From positions 4,836,001-4,900,000 of the forward strand of contig OX637293.1 in assembly GCA_951799445.1 (NCBI GenBank): a DNA stretch of 64,000 bases. Reading direction: 5' to 3'. A program made the translations under genes and the position numbers. Positions 1 through 11,597 of this stretch are shown here, piece by piece (position 1 is the first letter of the stretch; each line of letters starts with the position of its first letter). Source of the DNA: Pseudisothecium myosuroides. Taxonomy: Eukaryota; Streptophyta; Bryopsida; Hypnales; Lembophyllaceae. Under the pieces are notes generated by a model. The model ran no database searches and had not been told where the DNA came from. It worked only from the letters and a program-made list of their open reading frames with translations.

Positions 1-1640
1 TTCAAACACCATTTGAAATTTTTTTAAATTATATTTCTCCAAAGCTAATGTATTTTTTTTATCTTAAAAAAAATTCAAAAAATCACAACAAAAATTAAAA
101 CTATAGGAGCCTAATCAAAATCTATTTTGTTCCCTATAGGGACTTTGGTCTTTTAGAGATTTAAAAAAAATATTGAATTTGTATTGAATTTCAAAATTGG
201 AAACTGCAATCTCTACATATTTCAAAGTGCAAGGTTACACATGCCTTCAACACTTACTCATGCACTTAATACAAAATTGAAATGTCAATCCTTGTAGCTA
301 AACATCACTCTTTCATGATCTTTGCAAATAGCATTTACATACACTGTCAATATGCAATAGTATATTATCACATTTTAGTATACATTATAATATACTGGTA
401 TATTATTAGTATACAATAGTACAATATTTGGAGATCTTCCACATTTTGGAATGCAACAAGTCTTATACGAGGGTTGCTATTATGTGAGCATGGGAGTGTG
501 AGCCTATGAGTTTAGAATACTACACATTTATGTTATAGGTGTATTACTATAGAAACTGTCTATGATTATAGAGTATATATGTTACAAGTACCCATATTAT
601 AGGCGTTTGTGATACATACACATTCTGTAGTGTGTGGTATCTATATTATAGGTACCTATATTGTAAGCTCAATGCTCACAAGCTTGCATTTTTGGGCTCA
701 CATACTAGCATCGTTGGTCTTATACCATTTGATGCGCATAGCATTGTCTAACCAAACAATGGTCTTTCCCATGCTGGGAAGGTATTATGATTTGTTGGAT
801 ATCTAGGAAGAACTTATTAGTTAATTCAAGAATTGGATTTGTTTGAAGAGTCATATAAGACAATTTTGTTCACTTCGGAGGTCCCCTTTGCAAGGATACA
901 AAAAAAGAACCCTACCGCAATGCTAAACAATATTATCCATTGCAAAATTTCTACCACCCATTCACTTTGCACAAAGTTCTAGATTTCAACTAATTTCATG
1001 TTATTAAAAATCACACGCTTAGAACGCCTTCCGGCACTTTGGGCTTTTCTGGGATCTAAAGGGTTAAAGTGCAAGTAGTGTGGCTTTCACTGTACCAAAG
1101 CACGCAGATTCTAAATTGGGTAACGTCACCGTTATCACTGTTTCACTGGTCAGCCGCTGGAGCATAATCAAAATTTAAGATTCATTTTCTTGCAGAAAAG
1201 GTTCCTCCACTTGTGTCAAAAAAATATTAAAAAAAACTTAAGATTCCATAAACAAATTACTTAAGGGGAAAAATCTCTCCGGGAATATTCTATTTGTCTA
1301 ACTTATCTGACAAAGTGAAGATTTCCTTGAGAATTTCATGCCTCATTGGCTGGAGCTTCAAGCAAAGGACGTGGGCACATCCCTGCTGTCCATCTACCTT
1401 AGAGAATCCCACGGCATGAAACTTCGGAGCAGTGATAGTAATATTTAAACTACTGTTGTACCACTGGCTGATGCCACTGATGAGTCACTGAAGCATCAAA
1501 TCAGAGCTTTTTTCCCTACAAATTTGGATTGTATTTGGAGTGCATAAACATTCTTTACCAATGAGGCAGGGTACCTTTTGCATCCTTGAAAAGGGGACCT
1601 GAACCAAATTGTCTTATGTGGCTCTTCATATGGCTCCTGA
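1..1640. other. Intergenic AT-rich DNA with repeat relics
   Basis: I see no supported gene here. The first 150 bases and the stretch near 1,020-1,075, which ends in GGGTTAA, resemble the ends of the TTAA-flanked elements found further along, but no complete copy can be drawn. Positions 768-945 match 12,747-12,920 directly and 1,565-1,660 in reverse complement (shared CCCATGCTGGG and a GGTACCTTTTGCA-type block), so a third dispersed repeat family is present. The 65-codon open frame at 609-806 has no recognisable domain and is probably chance. Confidence 0.5.
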
Positions 1641-1644
1641 GCCA

Positions 1645-2090
1645 AACCCAATCCTTGAATTAAGTTAGTAGGCTATAAATGCGACCCTCTCCTTCAAACC
1701 GTCCCTATATTTAGCTATAGAATGGATTGGAGGTGATCCTTAAATGGACCACTTTTGCTATTGAATGAATCAAGGAAAATTTGTTTTTTTAATTGCAAGA
1801 GCCAATCATTGGCCTTGATTTCCTCAAATCACTTTCAAAATTGCAAGGGGACAAATTTTGGAAGACCTAATGTCACAAATAAGTACCTACTATTGAAATC
1901 TTTGAAAATTCATAACTAATTAAAAATGCTTCAAAAAATATGAAACCACTTGTGTTACGTTCCGTATCTATTTTTCTCTCTCTGAAAAATGAGCTAAAAA
2001 TATTTTGGGTTCATGCGCACCTATGAAAAAGGTGGACCAATCCTTAAGGGGTCGCTTTTTGAGCCTACTACCTTACCTGCTAAGGGCCTC
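1645..2090 (+). mobile_element. About 430-bp MITE-like repeat, copy 1
   Basis: This segment aligns along its length with 49,560-49,990 in direct orientation and 47,935-48,370 in reverse complement. Shared landmarks in order are a GGCCCCTATAAATG-type left end, the block around ATTGCAAGAGCCAATCA, a GACCTA..GTCACAAATA block, CTGAAAAATGAGCTAAAAATATT, and a right end with GAGCCTNCTACCTTA. Left and right ends are imperfect inverted repeats (GTAGGCTNNAAA / TTTTTGAGCCTAC). There is no coding capacity, so this is a non-autonomous element of unassigned superfamily. Confidence 0.65.
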
Positions 2091-2835
2091 CTACCATGTT
2101 CCATTAGTGGGTAGAAAAGAAAGCATTAGAAGACAATAAGAGTTCCAATGATTCTCTTGCTAAAATGGATGAGCAGAAAAGTAGGATTTCATGTTTCACC
2201 TAAATCACTCCATTGGTCGAGATTGGTTAATCTTGAGAGAACTAATATGTGTGGAATTCTTATTCGATCCCTCCCTTCTTCACCCACTGGGTCCGTGTGA
2301 CAGTGCAATTGCTTATTTAGACCCCATAGCTCCACCTGTGAATTTGGGCCAGCGATGGAGCATGGGAAGAGGACCTAAGTCCTCCCAAGCATCTAACAAA
2401 TAATGATACTTTCCAACTTGAGGAAGGACCATTGCCTAATTATACAATGTTATGTGGCAATCAACAAGTGGGAACGGAGTTTTTTGAATTTTATTAATAA
2501 TTATCCTTCATTTATCACATTTCATTGTATTTACACTTATCCAATTCAATTATTGCCTCTATTTATACTACGATTAGAATTTTGATTTTAGCTAGTTGGC
2601 TTTTATTTAATAGTTTCAAAATTCAAACATATTCTTTCTTCCTTCCATTGTCAATGATTTGTAAAACACTAACTGTCCATTTCCCCAATGATATTGTTTT
2701 GCTATAGTAACAAGATGAATGATGCATTAATTTGTCCCAATAGTAGATTGTAGGAGATGAGCTTCACCTAAAACAAAGTGTAACTACAAAGTTTTTTTTT
2801 TGTGAAGGTTAGTACAATGTCGTTTTTAAAAGACT

Positions 2836-2994
2836 AAGGTAAACTATCCCATTATGGGCAGAATGGGAGCAAACCCATTGTGGGCAAAAATTGTAATGGT
2901 GGTGTACATTCAAGTTCTGAAATGTACACCATCACTATAATTTTGTCTGCAATGGGCTTGCTCCCATTTTGCCCGTAATGGGGTAGTTTACCTT
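2836..2994. repeat. Foldback (hairpin) element with about 75-bp arms
   Basis: The arm at 2,836-2,910 pairs with 2,920-2,994 with few mismatches, around a loop of roughly 10 bases. The outer ends are AAGGTAAACTA and its complement TAGTTTACCTT. The trinucleotide ACT flanks both sides (2,833-2,835 and 2,995-2,997), a possible short target duplication. A transcript would fold into a long, nearly perfect stem. It may be a hairpin MITE or a young small-RNA precursor; nothing in the sequence decides between them. Confidence 0.7.
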
Positions 2995-2999
2995 ACTAC

Positions 3000-4018
3000 T
3001 ATGACTTAATCCTAAATAAGTACAATACGGTACGATTTTCGAAACATGTTTTTTTTAATTTTTTAATTATTTTTCCAAATAGTATGACTTTAGTAAATTA
3101 GTGACACCCTCTTCACGCGCACTAGTAAAACAAATCAACTGATCCTGTTGACGGACGGAGTACATGGAGAAACTCCCAAATGGGATGAAAACATGGAATC
3201 GATGAAAATCTGGCCAAGACGACCGGGCATCTCCCCCTGTCTGCTCCGCTTTTGCCACCTGTCGATTTCCTGCCACCTCAGCAAGGTCAGTAGCCCCAGG
3301 TCACCAAGCCTCTGCATGACAGCTAGTATGAAATCCGAGCCCCTGGATCGACGGTGCAGATGGTGCAACGTCAGTGGGTACGGGAAACGGGTCGACTTGC
3401 TTGTTTCAGTACAGTAGTTTGTCCCCTAAAAGGCATTTTTTGGAGGGTAGCCGGAATTGCATGCAATGCTCGGATAGTAACTGTCTGGTCAAACCGACCC
3501 CCCGCCAATGGACTGATGGAGTCCTACTCACACTACTACTGTAGTACTGCCTATTTTATACGCGATGCGCCTGGTAAAGGCCCAAAAGGCCCAAAAGGCC
3601 CAAAAGGGTAAAGGCCTGATTAACTGGGGGCTCAGGGCAGCTGTCAGGTGCACCGAAAAAGAAATGGCCTGGGCTTAACTGAACTTAACCCTGTAAGGAC
3701 GCGGGGGGTGACCCTGGAAATCATGCATTGTATAACCGTGAGAGTCATTGGAATAAAAAAAAATCCAAAAGTACTCATTGGAAGTCAAGCTACTGTAGAT
3801 GTTCTCCACTTTCCACAAAAAAAACTCCAAGGATGAATAGTTGTAGTTCTGTCCTACATTGGAAAAACCCTTGTCATTCATCGGACACTTATGGTCCGCG
3901 GCGTCCTTACTGGGTTAAGAAGGTAACACCTCCGAAAGAAAGGGAAATGGGGTGGGAGGCCTCGATGTGGCATTCCGTCCAATGTAAAAGAAACACGAGT
4001 GGTTAGTGGTTACCAACC

Positions 4019-4050
<32 letters not shown>

Positions 4051-4800
4051 TGAGAATGTGCCTAGACGGCGATCACTTAAAATTTGGTGAAGCATTGTAT
4101 TTCTATGTTCATCCATCTTGTGGACCCAAAAACACTTTTCAATCATATTCTTGCATTTTTTCATCCAAATTGGGTGACCTCATCCACATTTTCAAAAAAG
4201 GATGGAGAAAATTTTTGGTGAAAAAAAAGATTACTTTTACCTAGTGAAAAGTAGACACTTATTTTGAAATGGTGCAATTAGGCCTCGTGGTGCCCAAACA
4301 AAAAAGGGCTGGTGGTTACACTCTCATTATTAAGAGGTTGTATCACCAAATGAGAACCCTTAGAGCATCCTTAATGCTACACTTGCAAAAAAAACATTGC
4401 AACGGTACATGCAGTCCCCTTTTCCCATCCCCTCATGTTTCTTCACTGCGGCTTTTTGCACCTCAATGCAACGAACAATATTTGCAACTCTAAACGGCGC
4501 ACACGAAAGCGGGAAATGGGAAAGGTTTGGAACAGCGACTACATCGGAATCTACACTCAATTGTTGCTATTATTGTTGTTGACAAAGTAGTGCAGAGGAG
4601 TTTGGGGGGCACAACAAAAGACGTTTTTTTGTCGAGCTAGAGCCAGGAGATGCCAAGCCCGTGAAGGTAACGTGGAAGGTGCTGTTAGCATTGGGTCAGT
4701 TTTTGGGTGTTTCTCTGTAACCCACGCTGAACTTCCCATTATTGTGCGTCTATAGACGTTGCATTGAAGATGCTCTTATGTTTGAATTGAGAGTCTGCAT
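3000..4800. other. Intergenic, mixed composition, with short repeats
   Basis: From about 3,140 to 3,540 the DNA is GC-richer and open on both strands (for example 3,148-3,417 plus and 3,135-3,368 minus), but no domain, start context or splice pattern supports a gene. Positions 3,578-3,610 carry a 9-bp tandem repeat (GGCCCAAAA, about 3.5 units). A run of about 26 T lies at 4,019-4,044. Positions 4,078-4,265 match 41,228-41,430, a dispersed repeat of unknown class. Confidence 0.5.
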
Positions 4801-5439
4801 ATTGCTGTAAATAATAGGAAAACTCTTAATTACATTAGGGGTTGTCGTACCTTCTTCTCTCCATTCTCTCAATCTTCACAATCTTTAGAGTATGAAGATG
4901 TAGCACTCTTTCCTTGAATTTGTAGAGGGTCCATGCTGTGAAGATTGAGAAGTTTTTTTATAACAAGATATTTGTATCAATATTTATATCTTGAAAGATT
5001 GCACCTACCTAGGGCAAGTTTTTGAAACCAGCCATACAAATTCTTAACTAAAATGTATAATGACTATTTATGAGAGCCTAAAATTGATTTTGAGTACATG
5101 TACCTATTTTCAACACTTTAAATATTTACAGTTTATTCATGCAAATTGACTCAAAAAGTGTGATGCAAATTTTACATGACCTCCAATAAGACAACTCTAA
5201 AACTAAGCTAATCTAATTTTGAAAGAACAAAGCCTATCACTAAAGTAGTCAACTACCAATCTTTCAATTATTGAATGAATGAGTACATTCTTTGTTTCTA
5301 CATGAGTCCTAAAAGGAAGAACTACTCTTACTAGACACTTTAAATCTATTGCAACTTTACAAGATTTACATTAGCAACTATGTTAAATTGCTTATTTTAA
5401 TGATTGTAGGTGTACTCAATATACTCAGTTATTCTACTA
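4801..5439. other. AT-rich intergenic DNA
   Basis: No open reading frame of note, RNA gene or clear repeat was recognised in this stretch. Confidence 0.4.
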
Positions 5440-6590
5440 GTGAGTGTTATAATATGAAAGAGGTGATTGATTGAGCAAAAGTGATTTGTTGTTGGGTTGT
5501 CAATATTCGGGGATAGGTTTTGTTAGTTGGCCCATTCCCTCCTTCGATGTAGATTTCTACCACAGTGTTTTGTGGGGTGGGTTGTCAATTTCAAGAACAT
5601 TCGGGGCTGGGCAAAATTGATTTCTTGTTGGTTTGTCAGTATTAGGGAACAAGTTTTGTCAATTGGCCCATCCCCTCCTTCCATGTGGATTTCTATCATA
5701 GTGGATTGTGAGTTTGAGAAACTTTCCGCGTTGGACAAATTTGATTTTTTGTTGGGTTGTTACTGTTGGGAGATAGATTTTGTCAGTTTGCCCATCTTCT
5801 CCCTCCACGTGGATTGTTAGTTTCATAAACTTTCCGCGTTGGACAAATTTTATTTTTTGTTGGATTGTCATTGTTGGAGGACAAGTTTTGTCAGTTTGTC
5901 CATCTTCTCCCTCCACATGGATTTCTACCATAGTGGGTTGTTAGTTTGAGGAACTTTCAGTTGGAGGTAATTTATAACATTATTAACCAGTTGAATGCCC
6001 ACCTCCCAAGTAGAGGTATAATTAATATTCACCCCTAGACACTTGGGGGGAATTCAGTTATAATATAAAAGAGGTGATTGATTAAGCAAAAGTGATTTGT
6101 TGTTGGGTTGTCAGTGCTGGGAGATAGGTTTCGTCAGTTGGCCTATTTCCTCCTTTGATATGGATTTCTACCGTAGTGGTTTACAAGGTGGGTTGTCAAT
6201 TTCATGAACTTTTGGAACTGGGCAAAATTGATTTCTTGTTGGTTTGTCAGTGTTGGGGGACAAGTTTTGTCCCCTCCCTTGACGTGGATTTCTACTGCAG
6301 TGGTTTGTAGGGTGGGTTGTTCATTTCAAGAACTTTTGGCATTGGGCAAAATTGATTTCTTGCTAGTTTGTTAGTGTTGGGGGACAAGTTTTGTCAATTG
6401 GCCCATCCCCTCCCTCCATGTGGATTCTATTGTAGTGAATTGTCAATTTTAGAAACTTTGACAAATTTGATTTTTTGTTGGGTTGTCACCGTTGGAGGAT
6501 AAATTTTGTCAACTTGCCCATCTTCTCCCTCCACGTGGATTTCTACCATAGTGGGTTGTTAGTTTAAGGAACTTTCAGCACTAGGAGACT
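5440..6590. repeat. Degenerate tandem array, about 110-130 bp units
   Basis: Eight copies of a motif like CCCATCNNCTCCNTCCANGTGGATTT begin near 5,533, 5,666, 5,790, 5,899, 6,143, 6,271, 6,404 and 6,519, giving units of about 110-130 bp. The array is organised as two larger blocks of about 610 bp: 5,440-5,965 and 6,057-6,580 both open with TATAATAT.AAAGAGGTGATTGATT. A roughly 100-bp spacer (5,966-6,056) separates them. A short unit was therefore amplified first and the block was then duplicated. Open frames in it (5,527-5,820 and others) simply follow the repeat. Confidence 0.8.
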
Positions 6591-7045
6591 CCCACTTTCT
6601 GCAGAAGCAAAATAGAACCTTTAGGCTTAATTAACAATGTTATGTTAGCATCACCTAGTGTCACCTCAAAATTCTAGTTTGCGGAAACTGAAATAGTAGC
6701 ACTATACAATACAATAATATTTCAACATGCAATGTTTAAAAATAGTGTGACTATGGTAAATTAGTGTCACACCATTAGGACAAATCCGTGCAGTTACCTT
6801 ACAGGATGAATAGTGCGCTGTTCACGACTGCTTGAGTAAGTAACTTACAGTAGTATAAAAGAAATAGAGAGAAATATAAAAGAAATGGCAGTCGTGAACA
6901 GAGTACTATAAAAGAAATGGCAGCAGGGAATAATTTTTAATGAGTATGGCGTGCATGAAAGCAGATATTTAAGGCTGTGCGTGGGACGCCTTCCCACGGT
7001 CTCCTGCACCAACGCGCTCACTCTATCGCTGTAATAACTCGCCAT

Positions 7046-7764
7046 TACAAAATCGCAATCTCGGGATTCAGTTGCACTCTAAATTCAGCTTGCAAAGCCG
7101 AGTCGCATCGCCGTGTACAATCAATCTTATAGCCTCATGCTCTACTCGCAATTTCTGAACATTGCGATTCCAATTTGTACGCAGCTGGAGCTGCAATGAG
7201 CTTGCTTCACGCTAGCTCCTCGACTCCGTAGTACAGTACACGAATTGGATTTTCGGCCCGTGAGCTCTTCAATTTGAAGTGAAATCAGTCTGAGAATTGA
7301 GAAGATCGATAGTGGACTGTTGGGGTCAGTTCAATTTAATTGATTTCGCAATTTGGGTGATGCATTCGTTGTTTCCAATTATCTTGAGTTCTAGTAAGTG
7401 CACAAGCAATTCTCGATTCGCAATCTTCATGCTTGGTTTCCTCTGTCTTTTCACAGCAATGTTGTCGACGTGCGTGTTTTTTCTTACCATTTTCTCGTCT
7501 GGTTGATCCAATTTTTGTTCGAGTAGCTGGTATAGTGAGCAATCTGTATATGTTAATTGGCGTGTTTGCTATTCTTTGCAGAGTACAGCATTATTACTGT
7601 CCCCAGGGAGGTTCGATTCGTCCCCGAGCGACGAATTCCCTGTTTCGACGCAGGATGCGGTAGCCATAGCCCGAGAGATTGACGCAGAGGGAGTTAGAGA
7701 GACGGAATTTGCTACAATTCTTCGAGCTCCAGCTTCATGAGCAGAGTCATCGTCGTCGTCGACT
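7046..7764 (+). promoter_or_regulatory. Upstream region / 5'UTR of the ERF gene
   Basis: The AT-rich repeats give way here to unique DNA of balanced composition leading into the ERF coding region. It is the likely promoter and 5' untranslated region. I cannot place a transcription start, and several in-frame stops before 7,765 exclude an earlier start in this frame. Confidence 0.4.
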
Positions 7765-8661
7765 ATGGTGGATAAGCAGCGACTCCACACAAGCTCACGA
7801 GGCTCCGAGCTAATGAAATCGAGGAAGAAGCGGAAGAAGAAAACATGTACAATCTCCGAAGTGGGAACATCATCGTCAAGTCCCAGCAAGACGTTCAAGG
7901 GGGTGCGCAAGCGATCATGGGGTAAATGGGTGTCCGAAATCCGAGAACCGAACAAGCGGTCGCGCATTTGGCTGGGCTCCTTCCCCACGGCGGAAATGGC
8001 CGCGCGCGCTTACGACGCTGCCGTGGTGTGTCTGCGGGGCACCAAGGCAGAGCTCAACTTCCCCGACTCGCCTCCTTCCTCCCTGCCCCTTTGTCCATCG
8101 CGGGAAGAAATCCAAGCCGCCGCTGCCGCTGCCGCTGCCGCAACCCCCTGCTCGCGGCTCCCTTCACCACCAGACGCCACCGCTGACGCTGACGCAAGCC
8201 CGTGTGCGCGGCTTCCACCGGGCTCTGACGCTGCTTCTGCTGCTCCCCTCCCCTCAGTTCATCCGAAGGAGCAGACCATTCATCTGAGGGAACAACTTAT
8301 TCATTCATCTGAAAGAACAGATCATTCAACTGGAGACTTCATTCATCCGAGTAAAGAGCACATTCATTCGAAGGAACAGACCATTACTCCTCCTGAAGCT
8401 TTCACTCAATTTATCGACGAATTCGTTCATCCGACTCAAGTATTCATTCATCGAAACGAGGAATACATTCATCCGAACTCTCTTAGCGGGTGGGCCGAGG
8501 AGAAGCTGGTGAAGAGTGAGGCCATGGATTCTGCGGAGGAGGACCAGCTTCGGGGTTTCCTGCACGGATTCTGCGGCATTTTGAATGTGCCGTTGTCACC
8601 CGAGCCTGCGGCTGCGGCCGAGTTTTGGGAGCTGGACAACCTCTGGGAGTTTGCGCGATGA
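7765..8661 (+). CDS. DREB-type AP2/ERF transcription factor
   Basis: The predicted protein has 298 aa and no intron. A single AP2 domain spans about residues 44-102, with the [19 protein letters not shown] start, the WLGSF core, AARAYDAA helix and [10 protein letters not shown] end. Val14 and Glu19 of the domain ([10 protein letters not shown]) point to the DREB branch, which binds DRE/CRT-like promoter elements in stress responses; this is family knowledge. A basic stretch (KSRKKRKKK, residues 18-26) precedes the domain and would serve as a nuclear signal. A poly-Ala run (about 118-126) follows it. Residues 166-237 are a degenerate repeat rich in IHP/IHS..E units, and the C-terminus ends in LWEF, like the short C-terminal motif of some DREBs. 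ATG at 7,765 is the first Met of the open frame and precedes the nuclear signal. The antisense frame 7,569-7,988 is a shadow. Confidence 0.93.
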   Translation: MVDKQRLHTSSRGSELMKSRKKRKKKTCTISEVGTSSSSPSKTFKGVRKRSWGKWVSEIREPNKRSRIWLGSFPTAEMAARAYDAAVVCLRGTKAELNFPDSPPSSLPLCPSREEIQAAAAAAAAATPCSRLPSPPDATADADASPCARLPPGSDAASAAPLPSVHPKEQTIHLREQLIHSSERTDHSTGDFIHPSKEHIHSKEQTITPPEAFTQFIDEFVHPTQVFIHRNEEYIHPNSLSGWAEEKLVKSEAMDSAEEDQLRGFLHGFCGILNVPLSPEPAAAAEFWELDNLWEFAR

Positions 8662-8733
8662 GAAGCTGTTCTGGCGTCTTGTTGCCCCCCTCCAGCTGAG
8701 TTTTTGAGTTTGGGTTGGACGAGGAATTCCTGC

Positions 8734-8749
8734 GCTGGTTCGAACCAGC
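8734..8749. repeat. Perfect 16-bp palindrome in the ERF 3' flank
   Basis: GCTGGTTCGAACCAGC reads the same on both strands, about 70 bases after the ERF stop. It could form a small hairpin in the 3'UTR. No function is implied by sequence alone. Confidence 0.5.
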
Positions 8750-10124
8750 AACAAGATTGAATAGAGTTGAGAATTTGTTACTGTAGGTCATATGAGGCAT
8801 TCAATTTTCATGTGAGTGCAGTACCAGTTAGGAATTGGAGTGGTGACAGGGCTTATTGTGGGGTCAGTAGTGTTAGTAATGTAAATTAGCATTGGATTGG
8901 TGTGCTTCTGTGATGACTTTCATGATAAATTTGGACTACACTGTCATGGTGTAATCACCTATTATACCATGACCTCTTTAATTTTCGACAAGTATTGTTA
9001 ACCTGGCTGAAATTTTGCCTAACCTCTTTGGTTCTCACAAAGGGAAAATTTAAACGAGCAGATCAAACATACTAAGCAATCCAGGCTAATTAACCCCAGA
9101 AGGACGCTAGAGCAGATCATACATACATAACAAACCAGGCCAGAAGGATGCTGCGGAGCCAGAGTAATCCAATGGGTGAGAGAATCCTTCTAAGTAAGAC
9201 AAAAGTGCATATTTTCATCTTTGGAATTTTGTGCAAAAATTCCAAAGAATCCTTCTATGGAAAATAAAAGTGCATATTTTCATCTTTGAAATTCTGTGCG
9301 AAAAGGGAAGTTTTGGAATTTTGTGCGAAAAGGGAAGGTCTTGCTCAGTAGTTTGGACCTCCAATGAGTGCTTTGAGTGCTTTTAGATACACACTGTTCC
9401 CCAAAACGATGCTTTCCACGGTGACCAGCCTGTCTGTACAGGGTAAAAGCTCACGCAGGCTTCATCAGCATTTCAGTGCAATAAAATTGCAAAAGCAAAA
9501 CGCAAGCTGATAACTTCGCCAGCTGGACATAATGCATTCCCTCTCAATTAGCAGCAACAGTGCTGAACTCGTAATGCAGAAGTTAAAGAGGCATTTCGAA
9601 AATCAATATGCAATACTGTACAATCAAACACTGTTCGATATGCAATCAATCAAATGATGTCTAGATAACAGCCGAGTTCACACAATAAATTACAATTACA
9701 CTGCAATGAATATGGACATTCAATCCATGGCTTCATCTCTAAATTACGAGGTTGTAGTTTGTTCTCTGACTTGCATACCCTCAAGTTACCCCTAGTATTA
9801 TGATATGCCCTTCGGTAATCCTACAGGTCTGAATCTGTAAGAATCTACTCCTTAACAAAATAGTTTGTCCACCTTGTGCACCTTTCAACACAAAATTGCC
9901 AAAAAATTCTTGAGTTAAGAATCAAGAGGACATAACTCCAAAGTCAGTTGACGATTGCCTGCACTTCAGTACCTGATAATGAACATAAACCCTATACCCT
10001 ACGCCTTAAGAGTATGTTGGATGTACCTGGCTTAAATAATAATGAAGTAACATCTCCGAAATATGTAAACCGTTGTTTGTAATCAACAGCTTGATGAGTA
10101 TCTGTGCATAACAAATGGTCGACA
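8750..10124. other. Intergenic between ERF and apyrase 3' ends
   Basis: These two genes converge here. The region should hold their 3'UTRs and terminators but shows no gene. A local duplication is present: the phrase around GTGCATATTTTCATCTTTG occurs twice (near 9,205 and 9,272), followed by repeated TTTTGGAATTTTGTGCGAAAAGGGAAG pieces up to about 9,350. Confidence 0.5.
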
Positions 10125-11597
10125 TCACTGGTAACCAGATACGAGCTCGATTGCGCTACCCAGTGGCCAGGCGGCTTCGACTTCAGAGCCCCTGTACACA
10201 ATCTTCTTCACAAGAGTAATCTCCTGATTCTCGTCAATTCCAAACCCGGAAACCAACAGAGAGTGCAGGTACACTAAATCCAAACACATGTACTTTCGCT
10301 TCTCTTCCTTGAGTTTTGGAAATCGATCCACAATCTCAGCCAAGCTTAAGCTACAGAACATCTTGGCAGCTTTCTCAAATCCAGCTGGCGTAACAACTGC
10401 TGAAGCCACTTTCTTATTACTAATAATGCCCGCATCCACTGCCTTGTCAAAGAAAAACGATGCAACAAAAAGCTGCTTAAATCCATCCCCACCTCCACCA
10501 TTCCAAACACCTCCAAAAGTACATTTTATATGCTTACACGCGTGATCAACGTTGAGAATCTTTAACGCCAAAGCTTCGCAATCCTGAAAATGAGATCCCT
10601 CATCTCTCACTTTGGTCGTATGGCTAACCCCAGAGTACAGGTACGAGCCTTGAAAATCCTTCGCAACGCAAGGACAGGGAGCGTTTTCACTGTGCTTGAA
10701 AATCTCAGCACGAAAGGCCAGCAGTCCAAAATGCAAATAACTATGCACATAGAGATTGTAGGTCATGTTTAGAAGCTTCACTTGCTGGACGCTCGTCAAT
10801 TCATCATGTCCAGCCTTCGGTGCGTTGCTATAGTCTTCGTCTGATATAGCGTATGCCATCTGCACTGAACCCCCGCCCAAGTCCACAATCGCCACAGTCT
10901 CGTCCAATTTCCTACCCAGCTTTCCACGAAGGTAGTTCGTGGTCACCCACTGATACGAGCCTTCCTGTGTCCCATCGATGATGTTCACCCAATCTGGTTG
11001 AAACAGGAAACCGCTGTTTCCTAAGAGCGTCCGGACCTCCTGCAAAAGATTTTCAGCTTCATTCCCAGGTAGTAGTCGTAAACCAGCTGTTGCTCCTAGA
11101 CGGAGCGGTGTTGTAGCATGTTGATCTGCAGGTACCACTCGCAAAGCTTCGTCCAGCATAGGCCGCAGCGATTCCGCTCCATTCCGAGGCTCCTTAGCGA
11201 AATCGCTCAACCCTGGCTCTGAGTGCAAGAAAATCTCAAGATCCTCACCTACTTTGACCAGCGCGTTCTTCGAATCGAAACAGTAGATGTGCACCCGGCT
11301 GCCAGAGCTTCCCGCATCGAAGATCACTGCGTACTTGTTCGGAGTCGGCTTGGTCAGAAACCTAAACATGTCGGAATTTCCGACCATGACACAAGGTAAC
11401 AACACCATGATGGCGGAAATGACCGCCAGAGGCAAACCCAGGAACAACAATGTACCCATGGAACGTGAATCTTTCTTGGGCGAAAAACTCTGAAATTGTC
11501 CCTGTGCGGGCTTGTCGTCATCTACCGAACAAAATCCATCCGCTTTGTCAGTGCCGTCGACACTGGATTGCCATCCTATCTTACCCTCAGACTCCAT
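10125..11597 (-). CDS. Apyrase (GDA1/CD39 NTPDase family)
   Basis: A 490-aa ecto/endo-apyrase that would hydrolyse nucleoside tri- and diphosphates to monophosphates. All five apyrase conserved regions are present: ACR1 IFDAGSSGSRVH (92-103), ACR2 around ATAGLRLL (169-176), ACR3 DGTQEGSYQW (208-217, with the catalytic-base Glu212), ACR4 IVDLGGGSVQ (237-246) and ACR5 AAWPLGSAIE (475-484). A single hydrophobic segment at about 48-73 follows a 45-residue polar N-terminus, so a type II membrane anchor facing the Golgi/ER lumen or outside is likely. Cysteines at 308, 310, 340, 354, 359, 414 and 438 suit lumenal disulphides. The coding region is intact and intronless, whereas many plant apyrase genes have introns. 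The start at 11,597 is the first Met. The upstream sequence carries a plausible 5'UTR intron (11,662-12,442). Confidence 0.95.
   Translation of the reverse strand: MESEGKIGWQSSVDGTDKADGFCSVDDDKPAQGQFQSFSPKKDSRSMGTLLFLGLPLAVISAIMVLLPCVMVGNSDMFRFLTKPTPNKYAVIFDAGSSGSRVHIYCFDSKNALVKVGEDLEIFLHSEPGLSDFAKEPRNGAESLRPMLDEALRVVPADQHATTPLRLGATAGLRLLPGNEAENLLQEVRTLLGNSGFLFQPDWVNIIDGTQEGSYQWVTTNYLRGKLGRKLDETVAIVDLGGGSVQMAYAISDEDYSNAPKAGHDELTSVQQVKLLNMTYNLYVHSYLHFGLLAFRAEIFKHSENAPCPCVAKDFQGSYLYSGVSHTTKVRDEGSHFQDCEALALKILNVDHACKHIKCTFGGVWNGGGGDGFKQLFVASFFFDKAVDAGIISNKKVASAVVTPAGFEKAAKMFCSLSLAEIVDRFPKLKEEKRKYMCLDLVYLHSLLVSGFGIDENQEITLVKKIVYRGSEVEAAWPLGSAIELVSGYQ

Noticed and set aside
3135..3611. Cluster of overlapping frames on both strands
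   Set aside because: No domain, no splice pattern and equal openness on both strands.
7569..7988. 139-codon minus-strand frame opposite the ERF start
   Set aside because: It is antisense to the AP2-coding exon, and its openness follows from GC-rich codons on the other strand.
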